64,000 bases of DNA from Stieleria neptunia (GTDB lineage: Bacteria > Planctomycetota > Planctomycetia > Pirellulales > Pirellulaceae), in contig NZ_CP037423.1 in NCBI RefSeq assembly GCF_007754155.1, forward strand, positions 1,922,001 through 1,986,000. The letters are read 5' to 3'. Below the pieces are notes generated by a model. It made no database searches. It was not told the DNA's origin and was given only the letters and a program-made list of their open reading frames with translations. The translations under genes and the position numbers were made by a program. Below, piece after piece: positions 46,500 to 54,579 of the stretch. How positions within the stretch are numbered: position 1 is the first letter of the stretch; each line of letters begins with the position of its first letter.

Positions 46500-47891
46500 T
46501 TAGCCCATGTCGATTTCGTAGCCGCTGCGGTAGGGCCGGGCGAGCATGCTGTTGGCTTGCGAGTCGCCGACGATCTGTTCGCTGGCGTCGTCCCACTTCA
46601 GTTCACGACCGAGTCGTGCGCTGATGCCGGCCAGGTGACAGACGTTGAGCATTTCCATGTGGGTGTGGACGTCGCTGATCGGCTCCTTTCGCTCTTTGGC
46701 ACAGTGCAGGAAGTTGGCCCAGTGCGCCGCACGCCCGTTCTGCTCCATCGGCAAGTTCTTGTAAACCTTGGCGATCGCGTCTTCGGGCAGCGGGTTGTCT
46801 TTCAAGTCCTCGACCGGTTTGCCGACCAGCTTTCCACGATTGACAAAGATCTTGCCCTTGTCGCCGGTGATCAAGACGCCGTTGTCGGTGTCATTGCGGA
46901 TGATCATCTTGGTGCCACCGGGATACATCACGTTGAACAGGAATGCGGTCGCGGTGTTGTAGCGGTCGTTCATCACGGGCTTGCCGTCTTTAAATTCGAC
47001 CGGGTGATCGGCGGTGCCGCCGATCGACAACGGGCCCCCGGATTGACCGTTCAGCTTCAGCGCCCAGTTGCAAATGTCGACGTGGTGCGCGCCCCAGTCG
47101 GTCAGTTTTCCACCGCTGTATTCGTACCACCAGCGGAATTCATAGTGGCAGTTCGAGTTGCCGCGGCCACGATTTTTCTCGCTGGGCAGGTATCGGTAAT
47201 CGACCTTCGGCGCGGGCCCCAACCAACGGTCCCAGTCCAACCCGCTGGGCACGTCGGCGACGGGAATCGACTCGCTGGTGGGAGCACCTCCGATCGCGGC
47301 TTGGACCTCGCGGATTTTCCCCAGCCGTCCTTCATTGACGATGGCCATCGCTTTGGCAAACAGATGGAACGTACTGCGTTGCTGCGTTCCGACCTGGACG
47401 ATGCAACCGGTTTCTTTCTGAACCTTACGAATCAATTTGCCCTCGTCGATCGTCAGGGTCAGCGGTTTTTCGCAGTAGACGTCTTTGCCGGCCAGCATGG
47501 CTTCGATGAGCGGCTTGGTGTGCCAGTGATCCGGCGTTGCGATGTGCACCGCATCGATGTCCTTGCGGTCGAGCAGTTCGCGATAGTCCAACGACTCCAC
47601 GGCTTTGCCGCCGCTGTGTCGCTGGTTGAATGACTTGCGGCGACCGGCGTCGACGTCACACACGGCGACGACGTCGACCCAATCCTTGGCGGAGTTCATG
47701 TTGCCGCCCGCCATGCCGCCGGCACCGATGACGCCCATCGCGACACGGTCGTTCTTGCTCTTGGTTTCGTCGGCGAGTGTTTTCGGCGTCGAATAGAAAT
47801 AGGGGACCGAGACGGCGGCGGAGGCGGCTGCGGCGGTCTTGAGGAATTGGCGACGCTTTGGGCGATGGTTCACCTTGGATCGCTGGGTCAT
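46500..47891 (-). CDS. Tat-exported Gfo/Idh/MocA-family oxidoreductase
   Basis: A 463-residue protein. The twin-arginine signal is RRQFLKTAAAASAAVSVP (residues 13-30). A Rossmann nucleotide-binding motif GVIGAGGMAGGN follows, then the family's CEKPLTLTIDEGK catalytic-lysine region and a C-terminal alpha/beta domain with WWYEYSGGKLTDWGAHHVD. Such enzymes oxidise or rearrange sugars with bound NAD(P). Planctomycetes have many exported copies, probably for polysaccharide breakdown; the substrate is unknown. The ATG at 47891 is chosen because the Tat motif starts near it. The upstream extension to 48089 is unlikely. Confidence 0.9.
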   Translation of the reverse strand: MTQRSKVNHRPKRRQFLKTAAAASAAVSVPYFYSTPKTLADETKSKNDRVAMGVIGAGGMAGGNMNSAKDWVDVVAVCDVDAGRRKSFNQRHSGGKAVESLDYRELLDRKDIDAVHIATPDHWHTKPLIEAMLAGKDVYCEKPLTLTIDEGKLIRKVQKETGCIVQVGTQQRSTFHLFAKAMAIVNEGRLGKIREVQAAIGGAPTSESIPVADVPSGLDWDRWLGPAPKVDYRYLPSEKNRGRGNSNCHYEFRWWYEYSGGKLTDWGAHHVDICNWALKLNGQSGGPLSIGGTADHPVEFKDGKPVMNDRYNTATAFLFNVMYPGGTKMIIRNDTDNGVLITGDKGKIFVNRGKLVGKPVEDLKDNPLPEDAIAKVYKNLPMEQNGRAAHWANFLHCAKERKEPISDVHTHMEMLNVCHLAGISARLGRELKWDDASEQIVGDSQANSMLARPYRSGYEIDMG

Positions 47892-48057
47892 CGGAATGCC
47901 TTTATGATGGGGGGACTGGATATCAGGACGGTGCGAACGGGCGTGGATCGGTGGTAACCCATCGGTCGCGTTCGTTATCGGAGCCAGCGCCCTATGGTAA
48001 CTGCAAACGGGCCCTTTGGGGCAGCCTGCGATCCAGCGAAAAGTAACCATCTCGTGA
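47892..48057. promoter_or_regulatory. Divergent intergenic region between oxidoreductase-htrA and the AIM24 gene
   Basis: The 166 bases separate two divergent transcription units and must hold both promoters. No strong -35/-10 match, operator or riboswitch could be singled out. Confidence 0.4.
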
Positions 48058-49131
48058 ATGTTTGGAGGAAAAAAAACGGTGGAATTCAACTGTCCGATGT
48101 GCGGGAAACACTACCAGGCGGGCGACGAAATGGCCGGAAAAGCCGTCAATTGCAAGGCCTGCCGACAAACATTTCGTGTTCCGGGAGGTTCCGCGGACAC
48201 GTCGCCGTCTGGTGCGCCGTCTGGTTTCTCGGGCCTGGATTCGACCGCCGACGGCGACGATCGGTTTTCCGCCGGCGAGATCGAAATGAGCACCGCGCCG
48301 GTCACAATGCGCGGCGGCCAGTCCGGCGACGGCGTCAACCGCCGCAGTGATGAGATCGACTACGAGGTCTTCGGCCACGAAACCCAATACGTCGAAATCA
48401 CGCTCGACCCGGGAGAACAGACCATCGCCGAAGCCGGGGCGCTGATGTACATGACCGACGGGGTCGAAATGGCGACCGTCTTCGGCGATCCGTCCAAACA
48501 AGACAGCAGCTTGTTCGGCAAAGTGATCTCGGCCGGCAAGCGGGCGCTGACCGGCGAAGCGCTGTTTATGACGACGTTCACCAATACCGGCGGCGGGCAA
48601 GCCAAGGTCGCCTTCGGAGCCCCCCACCCCGGACGGATGATTCCGCTGCACCTGGATCAGCTGGGCGGCGAAATCATCTGCCAAAAAGACGCGTTCCTGT
48701 GCGGTGCCCGCGGGATCACGGTCGACATCGCCTTCCAAAAGAAGATCGGTGCGGGGCTGTTCGGCGGCGAAGGCTTCATCATGCAGCGGCTCAAGGGCGA
48801 CGGCATCGCGGTCATTCACGCCGGCGGAACGATGATGTACCGCGAATTGGATCCCGGCGAGACGCTGCGGCTGGACACCGGGTGTTTGATGGCGATGGGG
48901 CCTTCGGTCCACTACGACATTCAGTTCGTCGGCGGGCTGAAAAATGCGTTCTTCGGCGGCGAAGGGCTGTTTCTGGCGACCGTTCGCGGTCCGGGGCCGG
49001 TGTGGTTGCAATCCCTGCCGTTCTCGCGTTTCGCCGGACGACTCGCCGCAGCGATTCCCTCGGCAGGAAACACCCGCAAGGGCGAAGGTTCGCTGTTGGG
49101 TGGGTTGGGGGAGGTGTTCATGGGGGACTGA
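48058..49131 (+). CDS. AIM24 / TIGR00266-family protein with N-terminal zinc ribbon
   Basis: A 357-residue protein. An N-terminal zinc ribbon has CPMC at residues 12-15 and CKAC about 20 residues later. A Ser/Gly-rich linker leads to an AIM24-type beta domain with LDPGEQTIAEAGALMYM, GGEGFIMQRLKGDG, AFFGGEGLFLATV and LQSLPFSRFAGRL. The family's biochemical role is unknown. The ATG at 48058 has no obvious ribosome-binding site. GGAGG lies just inside it, 11 bases before an in-frame GTG at 48079 (MEFNCPMC), which may be the real start. Confidence 0.85.
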   Translation: MFGGKKTVEFNCPMCGKHYQAGDEMAGKAVNCKACRQTFRVPGGSADTSPSGAPSGFSGLDSTADGDDRFSAGEIEMSTAPVTMRGGQSGDGVNRRSDEIDYEVFGHETQYVEITLDPGEQTIAEAGALMYMTDGVEMATVFGDPSKQDSSLFGKVISAGKRALTGEALFMTTFTNTGGGQAKVAFGAPHPGRMIPLHLDQLGGEIICQKDAFLCGARGITVDIAFQKKIGAGLFGGEGFIMQRLKGDGIAVIHAGGTMMYRELDPGETLRLDTGCLMAMGPSVHYDIQFVGGLKNAFFGGEGLFLATVRGPGPVWLQSLPFSRFAGRLAAAIPSAGNTRKGEGSLLGGLGEVFMGD

Positions 49132-49431
49132 GGGTGGTTGCCCTTGGTTAACGCTGCGGAGCATTTTGTAGCGGTAGGGCGCGAGCCCAATGCGATCTAC
49201 TTTGGCTCTGAAGGTGTTAGCGGAACGGCGCGAGCCGTCCGGTCGCGCTTCAAAAACACCATGGAAAAACCGGAGGGCTTGCGCCCTGCCGCTAATACCT
49301 CGTCAAACACAAGGAATCAGTGCTTCACATCATTGCACCGCTGGCACCACGGGTTTGCTTTTTCGTGGCCGGCTGCGATAACTAGGGCATCACCACTCCG
49401 GCCCAACCGCCCCCAAAACCCTGCGAGCCAA
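49132..49431. repeat. Repeat-bearing gap upstream of the SseB-like gene
   Basis: About 300 bases without a supported gene. The part from 49285 to 49340 (gcttgcgccctgccgctaa, then cctcgtcaaacac and gtgcttcaca) is an inverted copy of 52278-52345. Bases 49170-49250 hold gcgcgagc-type hairpins. Confidence 0.65.
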
Positions 49432-49836
49432 ATGATGTCCGAATCGACCGAATCTCTCGAATCAAAACTGGCGCTCGCAATCGAGCAGCGAGACGCCGTG
49501 CTGGTTCGTCAATTGTTCGACTCGGCAGAGTTTGTGCTGCTGACGATGTCGGACGAGGAAGACGATGACGAGGAAGGTGCCAGCGTCTTCAGCACCGACC
49601 TGGACGGGATGGACCTGTTGGTCGCGTTCACCAACGAACAAGCCGCCGGTGACTTCGTGCATTCGATGGAAGAAATGTACGAGGAGGGAGACGAAATCGA
49701 GGGCTACGTCCTCGACGGAGACGCGTTGCTGCAATACATGCCGCCCGAACATGGTTTGTATCTCAACCCCGAAAGCGATGAGTCGCTCGTGATCGATCAA
49801 GAACTGCTCGACCTGGTGCAAAAATCCCAGGCGTGA
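49432..49836 (+). CDS. SseB-like protein
   Basis: A 134-residue acidic protein. After an N-terminal helix and a run of acidic residues (SDEEDDDEEG) it has an SseB-type core: DLDGMDLLVAFTNEQAAGDF, then YVLDGDALLQYMPPEHGLYL. SseB-like domains are small soluble domains without a settled function. The start is ATG 49432, with a second ATG next to it; upstream in-frame sequence is repeat. Its stop overlaps the next gene's GTG, so the pair is probably translated together. Confidence 0.75.
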   Translation: MMSESTESLESKLALAIEQRDAVLVRQLFDSAEFVLLTMSDEEDDDEEGASVFSTDLDGMDLLVAFTNEQAAGDFVHSMEEMYEEGDEIEGYVLDGDALLQYMPPEHGLYLNPESDESLVIDQELLDLVQKSQA

Positions 49837-50999
49837 CGCCCAATCCCTATCAAGCTCCGCCGACCGATTCGCTCGCCGCCGGGCAAACGCCGCCGCCGAG
49901 TCACTTCGTCCCAGGCCGCTTGGAGTTCAACGGTGAGGTGACGCGGCAGCATCACCGCGATGCGGTCATCAAGGCTGGAATCCGGACCGAATACCGCAAC
50001 ACGACGCGTGTCCTGATTGCCCTGGCCGGCATGTACGCACTGCTGGTAAGCGTGCTGGTGCTGGCTTCCGGCGACCTGGACGCCACCAACCTGCTTCGCA
50101 CGTTCCTGGCGACCGCCGTGTTGCTGGCCGGCGTTGCCCTGTTTTGCCGGCACCAACGTTGGCTGGTCGGAACCCGCGTCCCCAGCTTTCAACTGGCCTT
50201 GGGGCCGATCCGAGGTTGGGTCGACCGAGACGGTTTGTGGATCGAAACCGGTCAGAGCCAAGCCTACTGGCCGCTCGACAAACTCGTCTCCTGCGCCGCG
50301 ACGCACGAGTTGTGGGTGCTCAGCTTTGCAAAGGAGCAAACGTTTTGGCAGACGCTTCCGATCGATGCGTTCGCCGATCCGGCGTCGGCCCGAGGTGTGG
50401 CCGCGGACCTGCAGCAAGCCTTTCCGCCCCGGTTGCCACAGCTCCTTGACGAACGCAAGCGAACGCCACCGGAAGCGCCGTGCCTGTTTCCGATGCCGGA
50501 GGACGCCGTCGCGTTTGAAGGTGAGTTTTACGAAGACTGTGCACGGACAACACGTTTGTGGAAGGCAAGCAAACAAGCAGTGGTGCGGACGTGGTTCGCG
50601 CTGGCCATCCTGCTGGTCAGTCTGCTGATCAGCATCTTTGTGCTGACGGGTTTTCGAACGCTGTACGTCGCCCTGGCGGCCCTGTGGTGCGTCTTTCTGG
50701 TGGCGAGCATTTTTGTTCGCGTCTGGCGCGCCCGTCGTTCCGCACGCCAAACGGGCCGAACGATCGCCTGGTGCTCCAAGGGCTGGCTGGATGATCACGG
50801 GTATTGCGCGATGACGTCGCTGAGCCAAACACGGGCCACTTGGCAGTTCTTTGATCACGCTGAAATCACCGACGATGTGATCGGGCTGTACCCCCACGAA
50901 GACGACGTCGCCTGCTGCCTGGTGTCACGTGAGCAGTTCGCCGACGCCGACGATTGGAACCGAGCGACCGAGTTGGTGCGGAGCAAATTCGTGGCGTAA
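49833..50999 (+). CDS. Integral membrane protein, unknown function
   Basis: A 388-residue protein starting at a GTG that overlaps the SseB-like stop (GTGA). A Pro-rich N-terminus (NPYQAPPTD, common in planctomycete membrane proteins) precedes two membrane segments at about residues 66-83 and 90-108. A soluble domain with WVDRDGLWIETGQSQAYWPL comes next, then two more membrane segments at about 250-290, and a soluble tail. The middle and end look like paired YcxB-like cytoplasmic domains that read out a side-chain environment, but that is a weak impression. Coupling to the SseB-like gene is the best clue to its role. Confidence 0.65.
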   Translation: MTPNPYQAPPTDSLAAGQTPPPSHFVPGRLEFNGEVTRQHHRDAVIKAGIRTEYRNTTRVLIALAGMYALLVSVLVLASGDLDATNLLRTFLATAVLLAGVALFCRHQRWLVGTRVPSFQLALGPIRGWVDRDGLWIETGQSQAYWPLDKLVSCAATHELWVLSFAKEQTFWQTLPIDAFADPASARGVAADLQQAFPPRLPQLLDERKRTPPEAPCLFPMPEDAVAFEGEFYEDCARTTRLWKASKQAVVRTWFALAILLVSLLISIFVLTGFRTLYVALAALWCVFLVASIFVRVWRARRSARQTGRTIAWCSKGWLDDHGYCAMTSLSQTRATWQFFDHAEITDDVIGLYPHEDDVACCLVSREQFADADDWNRATELVRSKFVA

Positions 51000-51113
51000 G
51001 CTTCCAGCTTGCGAGTGCGGCAGATCGCAAGCTGGAAGCTTACCTGGTTTTTCTGCATCGCAAGCTGGAAGCTTACCCGGTTTTTCTGCATCGCAAGCTG
51101 GAAGCTTACGCCA
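50998..51113. repeat. 33-base tandem repeat with inverted leader
   Basis: Three direct copies of a 33-base unit start at 51027, 51060 and 51093, each with gcaagctggaagctta; the first two end in a run ggtttttctgcatc. The complement taagcttccagcttgc stands before them (50998-51012), so each copy can pair with it. It lies between convergent genes and resembles the gacaggctggaagcc family. Confidence 0.85.
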
Positions 51114-52070
51114 CTAGGTCAGCCACCAGGCTCCGACGGCCAGCCAGGCGGGGATCAAGATGATTCCGGCGACGGAGGTCCACAAGACGACGCGCAAGGC
51201 CGTTTCGGTGTCACGACCGTAGAGCTTGGTCAAGACGATCGGAAAGACCGCCGCGGGCATCGCCGCTTGCAACATCACGACCGTCCGCAAGTCGGGGCTT
51301 TCCACCGCCCAGCCGCCGACGCCGAGCATCACGAGCGGCAAGATCAGCTGGCGGACTCCGATCCCCGCGACGATCACCCGCGCGTCGGCCAGCCAGGATT
51401 GATCGCGGATGAAGTCGACGATGATCGCACCGCTGAGCAGCAAGCCCAACGGAATGGCGCACGACCCCAGCGTCCCGATCGCCGTCGCCACCGGTGTCGG
51501 GATGGATTGTGCCCACCCCATGGCACTCAAGAAAATCGAGAACACGACCGCCCACAATGGTGGGCTGATCAATGTCTTTTTCCAGCCGTCGCGGCCCGAC
51601 CCGCTGATGATCGCAATGCCAATGCTCCAAAGCGCCATCGTGACCCCGACGTTGTGCAGAATCAAATCGATCATCGCGGTGGGATAAAACTGCTCGGCCA
51701 GCGGCAGCGGGATGTAGCCGTAATTGCAAATCCCCGCGCTCAAGGCGAAGGCTCGCTGAGACGAATCGCTGACCAACCCGAACCAGCGACCGACCGCCGA
51801 TCGGGCAAGCCCGAACGCCAGGAACAATCCAAAAGCAGTCGACACGAATCCGAACAGCGGGGGTTGCCACGCCGTGGAAATCTCGCCGATTTCGCTGCTT
51901 TGTGAAAACTGGTGCACGAAGTACGCCGGCAGCATCACATTGGCGGTCAAGTTGGCCAGCGTGCGATCGGCTTCGGCGGTCAACCATCCGAGCGACCGGC
52001 AGGCGGCCCCCACGCCCATCACCAGAAAGACACCGAGGACGGACGCGATGATGGGCCAAGAATCTTGCAT
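51114..52070 (-). CDS. AEC (auxin efflux carrier) family transporter
   Basis: About 318 residues, beginning MQDSWPIIASVLGVFLVMGVG. Around ten hydrophobic segments are arranged in two halves of five. The conserved NVMLPAYFVHQF and the second-half GAIIVDFI/PLVMLGVGGWA segments fit the AEC (membrane transport protein) family. Members export small organic acids or amino-acid-like compounds; the substrate here is not known. An alternative ATG lies 12 bases upstream. It is transcribed toward the membrane-protein gene from the other side of the 33-base repeat. Confidence 0.85.
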   Translation of the reverse strand: MQDSWPIIASVLGVFLVMGVGAACRSLGWLTAEADRTLANLTANVMLPAYFVHQFSQSSEIGEISTAWQPPLFGFVSTAFGLFLAFGLARSAVGRWFGLVSDSSQRAFALSAGICNYGYIPLPLAEQFYPTAMIDLILHNVGVTMALWSIGIAIISGSGRDGWKKTLISPPLWAVVFSIFLSAMGWAQSIPTPVATAIGTLGSCAIPLGLLLSGAIIVDFIRDQSWLADARVIVAGIGVRQLILPLVMLGVGGWAVESPDLRTVVMLQAAMPAAVFPIVLTKLYGRDTETALRVVLWTSVAGIILIPAWLAVGAWWLT

Positions 52071-52416
52071 GCCGCCCAACATAAACCCAAGAACCCGCGG
52101 GCGTAAGAAGTCGTCCGGGCAAGGTGGGAATGCGAACCGACTGGCGCCGCGCAACGGCGCCCAACGTTCGTTTAGCCTTCAAGCTTGTTCCCCGGCTCTG
52201 GCTGCAAGCTTGTTCCAAGGCTCTGCCTGGGAACACGCTGTCCAGCAGGCTCCGCCTGGGACTATCCCGCAATGTCAACGCTGTGAAGCACTTTTCCCAA
52301 GTGTTTGACGAGGTTTTAGCGGCAGGGCGCAAGCGGGCTGTCGGTTTAGTGGGTGAGCCGCGACGCGTAAGCGGGCGGGCATCCAGACGCCCGCCCGAGG
52401 CCTTACGGCCAGCGGC
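52071..52416. repeat. Intergenic hairpin repeats upstream of the AEC gene
   Basis: Bases 52184-52262 are a copy of the gttccaaggctctgcctggg-type hairpin family also found at 41950-42066. Bases 52278-52345 are an inverted copy of 49285-49340. Bases 52350-52430 contain gtgagccg / cggctcac arms with a cgggcgggc stem. The AEC promoter must lie here but is not recognisable. Confidence 0.6.
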
Positions 52417-52584
52417 TCACCATTGCCTCGACCCATTCCACTCAATCGACAGCCTCTCGATCCGCAACAACGACGTGTCGAGGGTCGTCTCGCCGTCAAG
52501 GGCAAGCTGGCTGGCCAATTCGCCCAGGACGCTGGTGAACTTGAACCCGTGCCCGGACAACCCGGCGACGATCGCCTCTTTCTT
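52417..52584 (-). pseudogene. FAD-dependent amine oxidase (sarcosine/N-methyltryptophan oxidase type), C-terminal remnant
   Basis: About 55 codons read leftward as AIVAGLSGHGFKFTSVLGE, then LALDGETTLDTSLLRIERL. This is the typical C-terminus of SolA/MSOX-type FAD oxidases, including the GxSGHGFKF flavin-proximal motif. The remaining 300 or so residues are absent: the fragment abuts the next gene's stop at 52625. It is a leftover of a deleted gene. Confidence 0.75.
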
Positions 52585-52624
52585 TATGAAGGCATTGGAC
52601 GCTTGTTGCTCGAGACGACGCGGC

Positions 52625-53827
52625 TCAGTCGTCCGGCCAGCCGGCCAATTCGAATTTCTTTTTCGTGTTCGCCGTGTGGTCGTCGTAGTGCCGATCCATT
52701 TGCCGCAACAGTCCCCGCAGTGTCCATCGGCTGCCCGGCGCCCTGACGTCCAGATTGATACCGCGAAGCAGGTACGCAAACCGCCGCGTGAAGTCGCTGA
52801 CACGTTGCATTTGCCTCGCTTCTTCCTGTCCGTCCCAATCGGGTTGCGCCGCCGTGTAGTCGGGCGGCATTTGCTCGGGATTCAAATCCATCACCGGGAT
52901 CGCCGGGTCGAGCGCGTGATAGATCTGCGAAAAGAACAGCAGCTGCCGCCCCATCATGTGCTCGGCGTTCCAACGTGGCGTGTGCGTCCCGTTGGCGGGC
53001 CGGAAATTCAATTGATTCGCGCTCAGTGGGCTGAAGACGGCTTGGGAACGACTGCACGACGCTTCCATTTTTGTCATCAACGATTCCAACTCCTCGGACA
53101 ACTCGTACGGTTTGTGGTTCAGCTTCACCAACCGTGTTGGCTGATCGCGATCGGTGGATTGAGAGATCGCGAACGTGTTGTGGTCCACATCAATCATCTC
53201 GCCGGACGCGTCAATCGAATCCGCGAATGGCTTGGCGGCTTCGTCGGTGATCGCGGCAGGAAGCAGCACATAGCGCGGCTGCATCGCTTTGATCCACGCA
53301 GCCGTTGCGGCATCGGCAAGCAGGGCGCCCGCCGGCGATGGGAGGACCACGACGTCCAGCTTCGCATTCACGTCGGTCAGCGAGTCGCCGGCGCCCGACG
53401 AATCGCCCAGGATGGCAACGCGAACACCGTCGGTTCGGACCAGCATCCCGACGGCTTCGTTGTCTCGGCCGGGCATCGACGTCACGCGAATCGATCCGGG
53501 AATCGCGTTTGGTTCGGTGGCCGGGCCCCAGGAGGCTGCGTCGGCATTGGCCTGCCGCGACCAGACATGATCGACCCCGCCACGGTTGGTGAGGACCTTT
53601 TGAAAGGGGCTGGCAGTTGTCTGCTGGGGCGAACCGCTGGTGGAAATCATGATCCGAAGCCCCCAGTGGTTTTCGATGCCGACGCGACCGTCGGGCCACA
53701 ATCGAATCGCAAGCGGTTCGCCGTCCGCCGCGATCACGGAACTCGGTACGGACAACATCAGGACGGCGACGACAAACGCGGCACCGCAAAGCACTCGGGT
53801 GCAGGGGAATATTCTGGTCATGGGCAT
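52625..53827 (-). CDS. Secreted protein with degenerate beta-lactamase-fold domain and DinB-like domain
   Basis: A 400-residue protein with a clear signal peptide (residues 8-34, ending SVIAADG). The N-terminal part has the strand pattern of UPF0173-like metallo-beta-lactamase proteins (VGMLVRTDGVRVAILGDSSG, then LDVVVLPSPAG) but lacks the HxHxDH metal motif. From about residue 235 there is a DinB-like four-helix domain with LSANQLNFRPANGTHTPRWN, EHMMGRQLLFFSQ and DRHYDDHTANTKKKFELAGW; its His residues could bind a metal. The combination is unusual and the function unknown. Two close ATGs (53827, 53821) are possible starts. Confidence 0.65.
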   Translation of the reverse strand: MPMTRIFPCTRVLCGAAFVVAVLMLSVPSSVIAADGEPLAIRLWPDGRVGIENHWGLRIMISTSGSPQQTTASPFQKVLTNRGGVDHVWSRQANADAASWGPATEPNAIPGSIRVTSMPGRDNEAVGMLVRTDGVRVAILGDSSGAGDSLTDVNAKLDVVVLPSPAGALLADAATAAWIKAMQPRYVLLPAAITDEAAKPFADSIDASGEMIDVDHNTFAISQSTDRDQPTRLVKLNHKPYELSEELESLMTKMEASCSRSQAVFSPLSANQLNFRPANGTHTPRWNAEHMMGRQLLFFSQIYHALDPAIPVMDLNPEQMPPDYTAAQPDWDGQEEARQMQRVSDFTRRFAYLLRGINLDVRAPGSRWTLRGLLRQMDRHYDDHTANTKKKFELAGWPDD

Positions 53828-53906
53828 AGCTCAATCTGCATCAAATCCGTTATTTTGATCCGACGGCACCATGCCGCCTTTTTCACGTCGTTCCACTGTA
53901 ACGTAA

Positions 53907-54551
53907 ATGATCACGATCGAATCGATACAAGTTGGGAAAGTGGTGACCGAGGGTGATCCGAACACACGTGATGCGATTTCTCGCCGGTGGACAAGTGCGT
54001 TTCGAAAATCGAGTGTCGCCGGAGCGGTCTCGATCAATGAATTGGGCATCGTCGGTGACCAGGTCGCCGACACGAAAAATCACGGCGGCCCGGACAAGGC
54101 GATCCTGTGCTACGCCGGCGTTCACTATCAATCGTGGGCCGATGAACATCCCCAGCTCCAGTTTTCGGCCGGCGGTTTCGGTGAAAACTTGACACTTGGC
54201 GGTGTGACCGAGTCGGGCGTGTGCATCGGTGATCGTTTCCGATCCGGCGAGTGTGTCCTGGAGGTCAGCCAACCTCGTCAGCCGTGCTGGAAAATCGCGC
54301 GGCGTTGGCAGACCAAGTCGATGACCAAAGAGGTCACTCAGACGGGGCGCACCGGATGGTACGTGCGGGTCATCACGGGTGGTTCATTGACATCGGGGGC
54401 GGAACTGGAATTGATCAGCCGGCCCAACGCCGAATGGACCGTCGCCCGCGCGAACGATGTCCTGTACGGACGCGAAGTCGATCGGATGGCCGTTCACGCT
54501 CTCATGCATCTCCCCGAACTGTCGCGGGAATGGCAGGACGCACTGGCGTAA
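53907..54551 (+). CDS. MOSC domain protein (YiiM-like)
   Basis: A 214-residue MOSC protein. The segments VSINELGIVGDQVADTKNHG and GGPDKAILCYAGVHYQ, then FGENLTLGGV and the conserved Cys in QPRQPCWKIARRW, match the YiiM-like branch. That branch handles molybdenum-cofactor sulfur or reduces N-hydroxylated bases. The start ATG gives a normal length. The next gene begins 28 bases downstream on the same strand, so they may be cotranscribed; it is divergent from the DinB-like gene. Confidence 0.88.
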   Translation: MITIESIQVGKVVTEGDPNTRDAISRRWTSAFRKSSVAGAVSINELGIVGDQVADTKNHGGPDKAILCYAGVHYQSWADEHPQLQFSAGGFGENLTLGGVTESGVCIGDRFRSGECVLEVSQPRQPCWKIARRWQTKSMTKEVTQTGRTGWYVRVITGGSLTSGAELELISRPNAEWTVARANDVLYGREVDRMAVHALMHLPELSREWQDALA

Positions 54552-54579
54552 CAATCTCACTCTATGGAATCCCCAGACC

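Noticed and set aside
51027..51113. CRISPR array
   Set aside because: The 33-base units are contiguous, without unique spacers, and no cas gene is nearby.
52124..53956. 610-residue plus-strand frame
   Set aside because: It is antisense to the signal-peptide/DinB-like gene, rich in Arg/His/Gly as expected of a shadow frame, and has no domain.
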